Of a stretch of DNA of 64,000 bases, positions 24,559 through 33,745 are shown piece after piece. The translations under genes were made by a program, and so were the position numbers. The stretch spans positions 1 through 64,000 of the forward strand of contig NZ_ASSJ01000049.1 of NCBI RefSeq assembly GCF_000473895.1. The letters run 5' to 3'. The stretch is from Rubidibacter lacunae KORDI 51-2 (GTDB lineage Bacteria; Cyanobacteriota; Cyanobacteriia; Cyanobacteriales; Rubidibacteraceae). The stretch's first letter is position 1, and each line of letters begins with the position of its first letter. A model generated the notes under the pieces. The model worked only from the letters and a program-made list of their open reading frames with translations, did not search any database and was not told the DNA's origin.

Positions 24559-24682
24559 GCCGCAACCTCTAAAGGGGGGGGAGCGCTCAGATTATTCGGC
24601 ATTGCCTACTAAGTTCGCCCGGCCCAGTTGGTTTTCGAATGCACTTGCATCGCCGGAGAGGTCAGGACTCTTCAAGTGCTCC

Positions 24683-27600
24683 CTACGGATTCACTATCCG
24701 CCAGCTCTGACAGCGAAGAGTGCTCCGGGCGGAACGGGCAACGCGGAACCCTTGGCTGACGTAACGGTTGACGGGGATGTCCCAGTTGCGATTTGCCGAG
24801 CGACAGCTCCTCGGATGGTTGTTCCAGCAACCCCCGCGAATAACGCGTGGACGCTCATCTGCGAGTAATTCCGGCAGGCTTGTTTCTAAGTTCTCGTAAA
24901 CTCCGCTGTCGAGTTTTTTATCCCAGATACGACCGCTCTCAGGGGCACCCCGATAATTCTTATGCCACGGGTCGGCGCACCACTCCCAGACATTACCGTG
25001 CATGTCACACAACCCAAAAGCATTTGGAGGAAGCTGCCCGACGTTAATAGTTTGACGAGAATCTTTTGGCTTCCGTTCTGTGGGCTCCTCAGCGTATGTA
25101 AAGTCAGTGTCGTAGGATGCTAAATCCCTCGTCAGCGTCTCGCCATATGCAAACGGTGACGATGTCCCAGCCCGACAGGCATATTCCCATTCTGCCTCGC
25201 TCGGCAACCGGTACTTGCAGCCAGTATGTCGAGAAAGGCGCGCGCAAAACTCGTTAATATCATACCATCTGACATTTTCCACAGGGCGATTGTCCCCCTT
25301 ATAACGTGATGGGTCCGTACCAAGTTCCCAAGCGACCTGTTCGATTCGTGCAACAAATCGCCACTGTGCCTGTGTAATTGGAACCTTGCTTATAAAAAAT
25401 GGCTCGACCCGGACAAGATGCTGGGGTTGCTCGTCGGAACCGCCATCTTCTTCCTCAGGCGAGCCCATAAGAAACTTTCCACCTGGAATCGCTACCATTT
25501 CTAAGCACTCCTCGCCCAGTGGCTCCTCGAAATAGCTTGCCTCAAGGGTCCGCGATCGTGCCACTACCCCACGTCGATCCACCGTCGGCGTCACAAACTC
25601 GAAAACCTTCAGTTCGAAAGATTCGGGCTCCTCCTGCCCCAGCTCTCGGCGTATCTCTCGCGCTCTGCGTCGGAACTCTTCTGAACGTTCGCGTTTTCCC
25701 AGCAATTGGTAACATTGGTCTAGCATCTCTAATGCATCGGCTTCACCACCGCGATCGTCCAGATTTTCATACAGCGCCAAAGCATCCTGCAGCACAGCGA
25801 TCGCCCGCTGTAGGTCTACAAGCTCGTAATAAATGTGTCCCAAGCGAGAGTAATTTAACGCTATGCCAGTGCGGTCGTTAATCTCCTGAGCAATTCCAAT
25901 TGCCTGTTGGCATAACTCAATAGCCCGGTCCCGATTGCCCAATGCAAAGAAACACTCACCCAGCAGACCTAAAGCCTGGCTCTCCTCAAGCCGAATCCTC
26001 TCAGCTTGAAAAATCGCGATTGATTCTTCAAGCAGGTTCCTTGCCTGCTCTATATTCGTCAACTGGACATAAGCGTGTCCCAGACCATGCAATGCATGAG
26101 CTATAAGTGGCCGCAGCCTATCCTCACGAGCAATTTCCAGCGCATGCTCCAGCGTCTTAATTGCTTGAATAGCTTGCTCTTGCACCCCAGTCGCCACAAA
26201 GCAATGACCTAAACCAATCAGAGTCAGCGCCTCTCTGGGCCGATCTTCGATCTCATTGCTGATGGCCAAAGAAGCCCGATAGTTAGCGATCGCTACGTCG
26301 TAATTTCCACGTAAGTATGCGCACTTCGCCAATCCATTCAACGCACTTGCTTCCACGCTCCGCCGACCTGTTTCTCGTGCTGCTAGAAGAGACTCCTCGT
26401 ATAAAGACGCCGCCTTATCAAGTTCCCCGACCTCGACATGGCAAATTCCCAATTCGCCCAGCGAGATCGCCTCTCCCACCCGGTCTCCAAGCTCTCGATG
26501 CAGTTCGACAGCCCAAACTAGGAAGGTCGTCGCCTGCCCCCAATCATAGAGCCGCGCGTAGCACTTTCCTAGAGAACCCAAGGCTTTCGCCCGAACGTCT
26601 GAGGCCGCTATCTGCTCCGAGACCTCCATACAATCGAAGAAGGTCTGAATTGCTCGCTCGACCTCTCCAGAGTCCAAATAGGTATTGCCCAACTCGCCCA
26701 GGGTCAGTGCCTCTGTGTCACGATTGCCCTTGGCTCTCGCCTCAGCAAGTAGCCGTTCGAGTTCTTTAGAGGGGGGTGCGACTTCCTCGATAGCGATCGT
26801 CACCACCCGCACAGAGATCTCCTCCATCCCCCCTCCTCTCCCCAGGTCCCATACTTTTAGGGTGCCGTCGTCCGAGCCTGAAACCGCTAGCCGCCCGTCT
26901 GGGGTCACTGCTACTGTCCTGACTGCAGACTCATGCCCAGAGAAGGTTTGCAGCTCCCTTTCACTCATCAAGTCCCACACTCGCAGGGTGCTGTCCTCCG
27001 ATCCCGAGACCGCTCGCTGCCCGTCTGGGGTCACCGCTACTGCCCTGACTGCAGACTCATGCCCAGAGAGGGTTTGCAACTCCCTTTTACTCCCCAAGTC
27101 CCACACTCGCAGGGTGCTGTCCTCCGATCCCGAGACTGCTCGCTGCCCGTCTGGAGTCACTGCTACTGCCCAAACTCCAGACTCGTGCCCAGAGAGAGTT
27201 TGCAGCTCACTTCCACTCCTCAAGTCCCACACTCGCAGGGTGCTGTCCTCCGATGCCGAGACCGCCCGCTGCCCGTCTAGGGTCACCACCACCGCATTGA
27301 CTGCAGCATCATGCCCAGAGAGGGTTTGCAGCTCACTTCCACTCCTCAAGTCCCACACTCGCAGGGTGCTGTCCTCCGATGCCGAGACCGCCCGCTGCCC
27401 GTCTAAAGTCACCGCTACTGCCCAAACTGAACCCGTATTGTGCTCGATGAGGGTCTGCAGCTCCCGTCCACTCTCCAAGTTCCATATTTTCAGGGTGCAG
27501 TCAAATGAGCCCGAGACGACCCGCTGCCCGTCTGGAGTCACCACCACCGCATTAACTGCAGCATCATGCCCAGTAAGGGTCAGCAACTCTCGTCCGCTCT

Positions 27601-28345
27601 CCAGGTCCCATACTTTCAGAGTTCGGTCGTTTGAGGTCGAGACCACCCGCTGCCCGTCTGGAGTCACCACCACCGCATTGACTGCAGAGTCATGCCCGGA
27701 GAAAGTCCGCAGCAGAGGATCCCTTAAGCGCGGGAGACCGAAGTGCTTCTCTCCGCGCACCTGTCCTACCAACAGCTCCAACCCCGCTGACAGCAACGCA
27801 TCCTCCCGCACGTCCACAAACAGCGCCGCTTGCTCCCGTACTTCTACATCAGGCGATCGCAACGCAGCCTCAACCTGCTGCCGCAACTTTTTAGCACTCT
27901 CCCCCGACCGAATATACCCCAACGCCGTCCAGCGCGGCATCGGTCCAAGCTCCCGCTCTGCACGCCGGTTTTTCGGCAGTTGTGCTGCGATGTAATCTTC
28001 CATGAACTCGGCCAACCGCCAGAGCCTCTCCTCCCCAAAGCGATCGTCCGACAGTAAATGCGCGATCGCCCGTTGACGCACCGCCTCGCTCATCTCGTAG
28101 AGCCCGTCCCCTACCACCTTGCACAGCGGCGACAGCAATAAGTCCGCGATCGCGACCCACGGAGCCTCCCGCACAAAATTCTCTCTCAGGCAATAAGCTA
28201 GCTCCGGCGTTACTGCCAGCGGTAATGCCGTATGCGCAGCCAAGTCCCAGTAGCTGCGCCCGTAGCGCCGCACAAACGCCGTCACCCTCCGCTGCGCCGA
28301 CTTCTCCTCCCACTCCTGTGCCTCTGCCGAAACTGCCATGACCAT
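24683..28345 (-). CDS. WD40-TPR-FGE sensor protein (VMAP-like) with DGR-type variable end
   Basis: The protein has 1220 residues. An N-terminal helical region (1-205) is followed by seven WD40 units (about 210-505; units such as GSEDSTLRVWDL), enough for a full propeller. TPR repeats follow (about 530-900; LGELGNTYLDSGEVERAIQT and similar), then an FGE-sulfatase domain (about 940-1208) with LPSEAEWEYACRAG and GNVWEWCADPWH. The end has RGGCWNNHPRSCRSANRN and GFRVARS, the variable tip. It lies 4 nt after the vWA gene. In VMAP ternary systems the third protein links MoxR and vWA components to a sensor or effector, and this protein fits the sensor role. Binding partners are inferred. Confidence 0.88.
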   Translation of the reverse strand: MVMAVSAEAQEWEEKSAQRRVTAFVRRYGRSYWDLAAHTALPLAVTPELAYCLRENFVREAPWVAIADLLLSPLCKVVGDGLYEMSEAVRQRAIAHLLSDDRFGEERLWRLAEFMEDYIAAQLPKNRRAERELGPMPRWTALGYIRSGESAKKLRQQVEAALRSPDVEVREQAALFVDVREDALLSAGLELLVGQVRGEKHFGLPRLRDPLLRTFSGHDSAVNAVVVTPDGQRVVSTSNDRTLKVWDLESGRELLTLTGHDAAVNAVVVTPDGQRVVSGSFDCTLKIWNLESGRELQTLIEHNTGSVWAVAVTLDGQRAVSASEDSTLRVWDLRSGSELQTLSGHDAAVNAVVVTLDGQRAVSASEDSTLRVWDLRSGSELQTLSGHESGVWAVAVTPDGQRAVSGSEDSTLRVWDLGSKRELQTLSGHESAVRAVAVTPDGQRAVSGSEDSTLRVWDLMSERELQTFSGHESAVRTVAVTPDGRLAVSGSDDGTLKVWDLGRGGGMEEISVRVVTIAIEEVAPPSKELERLLAEARAKGNRDTEALTLGELGNTYLDSGEVERAIQTFFDCMEVSEQIAASDVRAKALGSLGKCYARLYDWGQATTFLVWAVELHRELGDRVGEAISLGELGICHVEVGELDKAASLYEESLLAARETGRRSVEASALNGLAKCAYLRGNYDVAIANYRASLAISNEIEDRPREALTLIGLGHCFVATGVQEQAIQAIKTLEHALEIAREDRLRPLIAHALHGLGHAYVQLTNIEQARNLLEESIAIFQAERIRLEESQALGLLGECFFALGNRDRAIELCQQAIGIAQEINDRTGIALNYSRLGHIYYELVDLQRAIAVLQDALALYENLDDRGGEADALEMLDQCYQLLGKRERSEEFRRRAREIRRELGQEEPESFELKVFEFVTPTVDRRGVVARSRTLEASYFEEPLGEECLEMVAIPGGKFLMGSPEEEDGGSDEQPQHLVRVEPFFISKVPITQAQWRFVARIEQVAWELGTDPSRYKGDNRPVENVRWYDINEFCARLSRHTGCKYRLPSEAEWEYACRAGTSSPFAYGETLTRDLASYDTDFTYAEEPTERKPKDSRQTINVGQLPPNAFGLCDMHGNVWEWCADPWHKNYRGAPESGRIWDKKLDSGVYENLETSLPELLADERPRVIRGGCWNNHPRSCRSANRNWDIPVNRYVSQGFRVARSARSTLRCQSWRIVNP
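24737..24823 (-). other. DGR-like variable region, copy 2
   Basis: This is the partner of 23707-23793. On the minus strand it is rich in intact AAC codons (AAC AAC CAT and AAT CGC AAC), so it may be closer to the unseen template than copy 1. The 3' constant block GGGTTCCGCGTTGCC would be the initiation-of-homing side. Confidence 0.75.
26836..27730 (-). repeat. Tandem WD40-coding repeats
   Basis: There are seven units of 123-129 nt. The central ones are nearly identical at DNA level, for example those encoding SASEDSTLRVWDLRSGSELQ twice in succession. This indicates recent unit duplication or gene conversion inside the sensor gene. Confidence 0.85.
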
Positions 28346-28349
28346 TGCC

Positions 28350-29444
28350 TTACCCCCGCACCCACTCCAGCGCCGCCATCAACCCATCTTCGCTCAGCTC
28401 GAACATCCTCGCGCCCATCACTTCCTCCAGCACCTGCGCGATCGCCTCCGCCGTCGTTCCAGTCCAGCGCCGGCGAGGCATCGGATTCAACCACGCCACT
28501 CCCCACGTCCGCAGGCGCAAGCTCTGCAAAAATGTCCGCGTCGTGTCTACACGCCCTGGACTGTAACCGCCCCGTGCTGCCCCCGCATCGCTCAGCACCA
28601 CCACCACCGAGCACCGCCGACCCAACCGCAGCGCCTCCAACGGCACCTCGTCCGTCCCCTTAGGCTTCTCGTACACCACCTCGCGCGGGCAATTGCGGAA
28701 ATAGTAGAGCCGAACTTGCTCGAACTGCTGCCGCTCCACAGTCTCTACCAACCGGTCCGCCACAGTTCGAAACGGCATCATCGACCCCTCGCGATCCTCC
28801 AAAAACACCAGCTCCAAACGATTCTCCCGCTGTGGCAGATAGGGCAACTCGAAACAGCAGCGCTCTCTCGCCACTGCCTGCACCGCCTTCACAACATCTA
28901 TTTCTTCCGACCTTCCTGCCCTTGCCACCCGCCGCAACTTACGCCACCGATACCGAGCCGGTCGCAACTCGAACGGAAACTCACTCGGCACCAACACGAA
29001 CCCGTGCTGCGATTCCGTCAATCCCAGCGGTGGGTCTGGGAGCCCTCGGTACGCCGCTGCTACTCGCGCCGGAGCTTGCTTCGGAGAAGGGGATGCTCGC
29101 GTTCCGCGTTTAGGAGCCTTCGGCAACGGCCCGATTGGCGGCAAGTCCCCTTTCTCCCCGAACTCACTAGAATCCCTTTTACCTGAGCGAACTGAAGCCC
29201 CCTCCTGCGGCAACCGTGCTAGATATGCTGAAAACTCCCGGTCAAAAAGGGCTCCATCTGCAGGTGTCTTTGCCCACAGTAACCGGCAAACCTCGCGCAG
29301 GTCATCGTAATTCTCCCCTCCTGCACAGCCGAACCCCAACTCCAGCGCCTCCAGCAACGCTACATACTGATCCGGCCGCAACCCTAAAGGCTCGCGCACC
29401 TGTAAAAACAACTCATACAACGGCAGCAGTAAGGAGTCCATCAC
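28350..29444 (-). CDS. vWA-domain protein with SAV_2336-like N-terminus
   Basis: The protein has 364 residues. The first 90 (FLQVREPLGLRPDQYVALLE, VCRLLWAKTPADGALFD) form the helical adaptor that begins SAV_2336-type proteins. A basic, proline-rich linker follows. The vWA domain starts near residue 210 with LELVFLEDREGSMMPF, a modified MIDAS in which the usual DxSxS is DREGS, then VRLYYFRNCP and VVVVLSDAGAARGGY. It overlaps the MoxR gene by 4 nt (ATGA). It is predicted to be the vWA component that couples the MoxR ATPase to the sensor protein. Confidence 0.85.
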   Translation of the reverse strand: MMDSLLLPLYELFLQVREPLGLRPDQYVALLEALELGFGCAGGENYDDLREVCRLLWAKTPADGALFDREFSAYLARLPQEGASVRSGKRDSSEFGEKGDLPPIGPLPKAPKRGTRASPSPKQAPARVAAAYRGLPDPPLGLTESQHGFVLVPSEFPFELRPARYRWRKLRRVARAGRSEEIDVVKAVQAVARERCCFELPYLPQRENRLELVFLEDREGSMMPFRTVADRLVETVERQQFEQVRLYYFRNCPREVVYEKPKGTDEVPLEALRLGRRCSVVVVLSDAGAARGGYSPGRVDTTRTFLQSLRLRTWGVAWLNPMPRRRWTGTTAEAIAQVLEEVMGARMFELSEDGLMAALEWVRG

Positions 29445-30445
29445 GACCCCTCCGCCCGCTCCGGCTGCTTCCAGACGCGCTCCACATCCGCTTTCGTTTT
29501 CAGCAACACTCCAAGCTGCGCCTTATCGCCTAGCAACGCTTCAACTTCTTTGCTCGCGTCCTTCGGAGACTTCCCCGTCAACACCCGCAGCCAATCGAGT
29601 AGCTCGCTCGTTCCCGCCTTCTTTCCAAAGTTTCCCCGGCTTCCCTGCTGCCGAACCTCCAGAAACGTCGCGATTGCCTTATCGAATAACTTGTCGAGCC
29701 GGTGATCCGGAAAATGTAAAAGTGCAATTTGCTTCAGCCGCTCCTCATCAGGAAATGCTAAATAGTAAAAAATACAGCGGCGTAAAAATGCCTCCGGTAG
29801 CTCCTGCTCGCTGTTGCTCGTCACAAACACGATCGGTGGTAGCTTTGCCTTCACAGTCTTCTGTGTCTCTGCGATCGCAAACTGTTGCTCTTCCAGCTCT
29901 GATAATAAATCGTTTGGAAAGTCAATCGACGCCTTGTCAATTTCGTCGATTAGCACCACGGGTCGGTATGTCTCAGTCTCATAAGCTCGACCCAATGCCC
30001 CCATCGCGATATAGCTCATCGGATCTCTCAGATCGGCAACCAGCTCGCTGTATTTATCTTGGCCCAAAACTTCTTTATTTCCCAACAACTGAACGTCTCT
30101 CAGTTTTCCGAGCGCGTCGAACGTGTACCGTCCCTCCTGCGCTACTGTGGTCGACTTGATATTCCACTGAAAAAACGGCCAGTCAGCCCCGTTGCCCGTT
30201 GCCCGCACCCCAAACTCGTAGGCTACTGCCCGCGCCAGCAGCGTCTTCCCGCATCCCGGCTCCCCCTGCAGCAGCAGTGGCCGTTCCAGCGCGATCGCCA
30301 AATTCACTGCCTTTTCCAACCCTGGCTCCGGCGAGTAAGGAAACACCCGCCGCCTGTTCTCCTTTTCCTCGCGTTTCGGCTGAAACTCTTTCTTCCCCGA
30401 ATAACGAGGATAGTTCTTGTCAAATATTTCGTTAAACGCTGCCAT
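29441..30445 (-). CDS. MoxR-family AAA+ ATPase (VMAP-type locus)
   Basis: The protein has 334 residues. Walker A GEPGCGKT is at 61-68 and Walker B VVLIDEID at 163-170. Sensor-1 (IVFVTSNSEQELPEAFLRRC) and a C-terminal helical lid are present. The gene sits 8 nt after the caspase gene and overlaps the vWA gene. MoxR proteins with vWA partners act as chaperone-like switches. Compared with the left-locus ATPase it has a longer basic N-terminus (KKEFQPKREEKENRRR). The family call is firm; the substrate is inferred. Confidence 0.92.
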   Translation of the reverse strand: MAAFNEIFDKNYPRYSGKKEFQPKREEKENRRRVFPYSPEPGLEKAVNLAIALERPLLLQGEPGCGKTLLARAVAYEFGVRATGNGADWPFFQWNIKSTTVAQEGRYTFDALGKLRDVQLLGNKEVLGQDKYSELVADLRDPMSYIAMGALGRAYETETYRPVVLIDEIDKASIDFPNDLLSELEEQQFAIAETQKTVKAKLPPIVFVTSNSEQELPEAFLRRCIFYYLAFPDEERLKQIALLHFPDHRLDKLFDKAIATFLEVRQQGSRGNFGKKAGTSELLDWLRVLTGKSPKDASKEVEALLGDKAQLGVLLKTKADVERVWKQPERAEGS

Positions 30446-30453
30446 AGCCCCTC

Positions 30454-32004
30454 CTAAATAACAAATTTCTCTTCAATAAGTGACCAGTCAAAGCCACAAT
30501 GCTCGCAGATCGTCTCCAGCACGCTCTGAGGTTCCATTGCATCCACACGCCTTGCTAGCTCGTCCCCGAAGTATTGCACCGTCAACTCTTTCTCCAAAAA
30601 AGCCCTCAATGTCTCCTCGCGTTGTTGCACCCACCTCCGCAAGCTTCTTCCGTCGAAGCCTTCTAGCAGAACGGCAGCCACCTGCTCGGGGCGCTCGCGT
30701 TCCCCCATCCTCGTGTGTGGGAGCGGACAACCCTTCCCACGTCCCTCAGCAATCATAAACAGCACCAGCGGGACATGCGAGGTCTCCTCCCCAACCCGAG
30801 CGGCCAGTGGTTTCCAAAGCTGCTCGATAATTTGCAATTGGCAATCCGGTTTCAAACGTTCGACACCTAGCAGCGAGACGGCAACGGCCTTCCCCTTCTT
30901 CCAGTCCGCGAATAGCCTGTCAACAATTGCCCCCGCATTTCCTTCCGTTCCGAGTTGGTCGCCCAGGCGTTGGCAAACCTCAGAAACCGTCCAGGTAGAC
31001 TTAACGTGTAAGGAGGGCTTTTGCGCCGTCGAATCTGAGACCAAGTCCTGCCACAGGCGGTTAACCAACCACCTTTGCCCGCCACCCGCCCGACCGCCAA
31101 TCCAGAAAGCCCCCACCGGCTGGTCGGTACGGAAGAACTTGGCAAAATCTTCACTTTCGCGATCGAAGTTGAGCCTCCGCAGAGCCTCGACAAATCGATG
31201 AAGCTCCCGGCCGCTAATGTCAGGCTCTTTCTCGCGGGAAACTGAGGAGTCCCCAACTCTGCGGACAAGATAAAGCTCCAAACCATTGTGCACCAGCAGC
31301 ACCGGCGTTTGCCCGCTCCCGTAAAGCTTACCGTATACCTGGTCGGCGACAGCAAAAAGCGATAGTCGGCCAAGCTTGTCAAAGTCACCCGATTTCAGAA
31401 CATCGAGCAGTGCCTTAGTAAAAATACCGTGATTGGAAAGCAGGTCGTTAATCGCCATTTCCTTTTCTCGGCAAGCAGCAAAAATTGCATATCCTCGGGT
31501 TGTTCTAAACTCAGGAAAATGATCTGTCAGATGTTCTCCGCCCCACCGCTCCTCTGCTAAAGCTCCAGCATGGCAGCAATCAAAAAGCAATACTAAACTG
31601 CCCATTTTCTTGCGAAAAACAGCTTTTTTCAGGTCATCAAATGTGATGGCCTTGCTGCCATTTCGCTTGCTGTCAGAGGTTGCGAGGTAGCACTGGAAAT
31701 TCCCCCATTCATTACCGACTCGCAGCCCGTGACCGGCAAAGTAGATTAGAACGCTGTCTCCCTCCTTTCGCGCGTTCATGAACTTTCGGATAGCTTTGCC
31801 AAGTTCGTCAAACTCAACCCTTTTTTCTGTATCGACTTCAAATGGTTGTTGAGACTTATGAGGAATTAGCGTGACGGTGAAGTTTTTGCTGTCTCGGAGA
31901 GTCCGTGCCAACTCCTGCGCGTCAGCAGCAGCACTGGGAAGTCCTTGCAGATGGTCGTACGACGAGATTCCAATAATGAGGGCATAACGAGGAGCTTCGT
32001 ACAT
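30454..32004 (-). CDS. Caspase-like (C14) protease with iSTAND-type C-terminal region
   Basis: The protein has 516 residues. The caspase p20-like domain (1-230) has RYALIIGISSYDHLQGLPSA, catalytic His92 in IYFAGHGL and catalytic Cys144 in LLFDCCHAGAL. Both are intact, so it should be active. From about 280 a second domain has FAKFFRTDQPVGAFWIGG and RAGGGQRWLVNRLW, the degenerate P-loop pattern of iSTAND modules, followed by a large helical region. It is first in the operon. In conflict systems such metacaspase-like proteases are effectors that cleave host proteins or kill the cell once activated. The target is unknown. Confidence 0.9.
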   Translation of the reverse strand: MYEAPRYALIIGISSYDHLQGLPSAAADAQELARTLRDSKNFTVTLIPHKSQQPFEVDTEKRVEFDELGKAIRKFMNARKEGDSVLIYFAGHGLRVGNEWGNFQCYLATSDSKRNGSKAITFDDLKKAVFRKKMGSLVLLFDCCHAGALAEERWGGEHLTDHFPEFRTTRGYAIFAACREKEMAINDLLSNHGIFTKALLDVLKSGDFDKLGRLSLFAVADQVYGKLYGSGQTPVLLVHNGLELYLVRRVGDSSVSREKEPDISGRELHRFVEALRRLNFDRESEDFAKFFRTDQPVGAFWIGGRAGGGQRWLVNRLWQDLVSDSTAQKPSLHVKSTWTVSEVCQRLGDQLGTEGNAGAIVDRLFADWKKGKAVAVSLLGVERLKPDCQLQIIEQLWKPLAARVGEETSHVPLVLFMIAEGRGKGCPLPHTRMGERERPEQVAAVLLEGFDGRSLRRWVQQREETLRAFLEKELTVQYFGDELARRVDAMEPQSVLETICEHCGFDWSLIEEKFVI

Positions 32005-32089
32005 GTTGCGTGTCAGAAGAAACCTGGGTGCTGGGCCGCCGCAAGTAAAATATGATATCTTACCCAGCAGCCAGAAACAATTTCTTTAA

Positions 32090-32503
32090 ATGCGTGATTC
32101 CATGACTGATGAGTCAGCGATTAGACGATTTGTCTATACGGACGACCATGGCAATCAATACGAGATCTTTGTTGAAGCACGAGATGTAGGACTACCAGAG
32201 GCTAGCAAAGATTTGCTCGGTGACCAGCACGACGGTCGCGGCGACGACATCCCGGAAGTCAAAATGCAACGGGCAACGGACATGATTCGCGGCTATACCA
32301 CCTATGCAGTCAGTGCATTCAAAGAGTTTAGTGCTGCTCGAGTTGAGGAAATCACCCTCAAGTTCGGGCTCAAAATCGGTGGTAAAGTGGGCATCCCCTA
32401 TATCACCGAAGGCTCTGCCGAAAGCAACTTAGAGATCCAGGTCAAATGTACCTTTCCCGACGCGCATAGTGCCACCGAACCCGAAACAGTTGAAACAAGT
32501 TAG
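32090..32503 (+). CDS. Trypco1 / CU044_2847-family protein
   Basis: The protein has 137 residues; an ATG 12 bases downstream is an alternative start. RFVYTDDHGNQYEIFVEARD is followed by MIRGYTTYAVSAFKEFSAAR, EEITLKFGLKIGGKVGIPYI and SNLEIQVKCTF. This fits the trypsin-co-occurring domain 1 pattern (CU044_2847 family), seen next to caspases and trypsin-like proteases in VMAP-type conflict loci. It diverges from the caspase gene with only 85 bases between, so the two probably share a regulatory region. The acidic tail is not conserved. It may hold or modulate the protease; this is inference. Confidence 0.75.
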   Translation: MRDSMTDESAIRRFVYTDDHGNQYEIFVEARDVGLPEASKDLLGDQHDGRGDDIPEVKMQRATDMIRGYTTYAVSAFKEFSAARVEEITLKFGLKIGGKVGIPYITEGSAESNLEIQVKCTFPDAHSATEPETVETS

Positions 32504-33196
32504 GAGTGCATTAGTCCAGCAACTGAATCTGGGTCAGGCATCCGTACCGCGATCCCTATAAAGTTCGGAAACAAATTGGAAGCTAGCCTTAGTGGTGGAT
32601 GGGCGAGTTTGAGCTGAGATATATCGAGCATAAGCTTGTCACAAACGCACTTGTACCATGGGTGGGCGGCTAACACATACCTGGACCTGCCCACTTGCAC
32701 GTTGGTCACAGTCTTGGTGAACGTCGTTACAGCGTTGATTACTAGTGTCTCAATCCGGATCTTAATGCTTTTAAGAAGGTGAGCGCGCGGCTATGAATGC
32801 ACACTCGCCCTGGCTTTACACAGAACTGTATGAGTATTTCCATTGCCTATCTCGACCGGTGGAATAACCCGGACTCACAGCACTACTATTATTGGTTGTT
32901 TTGCGATGAGAGCCAGCGAGAGCGTATCAAGCTTGCTACTCGCAAATCAGCTCTCGCAGTTCAAGTCCTTAATTCTAAACCTGCAAACGAAAGCATCTAC
33001 TCTTACCCTAAGGAATGGGGAGGGTTGTACTTACGCTCCGGCGCATAAACCCGGCTCTCGCAGTCGCAGGATCCTACCAGGGTGATCTTCTTTGCCGAAG
33101 AAGGTAAGGTTCAAACTCGAAAGGGCTCAGTTCGCCAGCGAGGAGCTGACCAGACGCATCTAGGCAGACTTCCTAGGAATGTATCGAGGCAAGACC
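32504..33196 (+). other. Gap; one weak small ORF
   Basis: An ORF at 32833-33048 (MSISIAYLDRWNNPDSQHYY) is possible but has no family features and weak codon bias. No promoter or terminator is convincing. The region marks the break between the conflict locus and the replication/integration module. Confidence 0.3.
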
Positions 33197-33371
33197 ATGG
33201 AACTTGAAATAGACGGCAAACACCTTCATGTGGGTGTCAACACGTGGCGTGGCTACGCCCGCGATCGCGTACTACTGCGCGACGGACTGCAAACCGCGTA
33301 GCTACCCCGCCGAGGAATGCTACCACCGCGCCGCCGACGCAGTCAGCGAGTTCCTGGGGCTGTTCTGGTAG
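33197..33371 (+). pseudogene. Small frameshifted gene
   Basis: MELEIDGKHLHVGVNTWRGY opens in one frame. After a frameshift near 33260 another frame gives CKPRSYPAEECYHRAADAVS and EFLGLFW before TAG. The two parts join into a plausible 55-60 residue protein, so a small indel has broken it. The family is unknown. Confidence 0.45.
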
Positions 33372-33546
33372 GCGATAGCGCCGTAGAAACGCCCAATTGC
33401 TTCCAGCGACCTTTAACCCGCGCGCGGAGGTGCATTGCGGTCGCTGGAAGGCCTTTCCCGTCTTTCGCCCCGTCCAGCGACTCGACCCCGGACAGCAAGA
33501 GAGTTTGCGGCTCGCTGGACACCGCCATCGGACACATACGCGCGAC

Positions 33547-33741
33547 TCAGTTCCGATCGTAGTCGGTACGGACCGCTCGCCAGCTGCGATCGCACACCAA
33601 CACCCGACGTGCCTCCCGCTGCAGCTCCTCCAGACAGGTCTTCGCCCACCCATCTGCTGTCGTGTGGACGCTCAGGTGCCTCACGAGGTTGTGGTAAGTC
33701 TCCACCGGAATTTGCATCGTTTCCATCGTCTGACCCTGCAT
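33547..33741 (-). CDS. Small hypothetical protein (64 aa) downstream of the repressor
   Basis: MQGQTMETMQIPVETYHNLV leads to RHLSVHTTADGWAKTCLEEL and a short basic tail. It lies 4 nt downstream of the S24 repressor gene in the same direction, so the two are probably co-transcribed. A truncated paralogue is at 5878-6019. An ATG at residue 6 or 9 may be the real start. The sequence suggests a short helical protein; its function is unknown. Confidence 0.6.
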   Translation of the reverse strand: MQGQTMETMQIPVETYHNLVRHLSVHTTADGWAKTCLEELQREARRVLVCDRSWRAVRTDYDRN

Positions 33742-33745
33742 CTCG

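Noticed and set aside
22690-24700. Possible reverse transcriptase or template repeat near the variable regions
   Set aside because: No YxDD-type polymerase motif and no A-rich near-repeat of the variable regions was found here or elsewhere in the window.
26685-27995. Long plus-strand open frame opposite the WD40 repeats
   Set aside because: It is the antisense of the repeated WD40 units; its repetitive protein mirrors the repeats and has no family features.
28338-29186. Plus-strand frame opposite the vWA gene
   Set aside because: Low-complexity His/Pro/Arg-rich shadow of a clear coding gene.
32833-33048. Small plus-strand ORF (MSISIAYLDRW...)
   Set aside because: No homology, ribosome-binding site or conserved pattern supports it.
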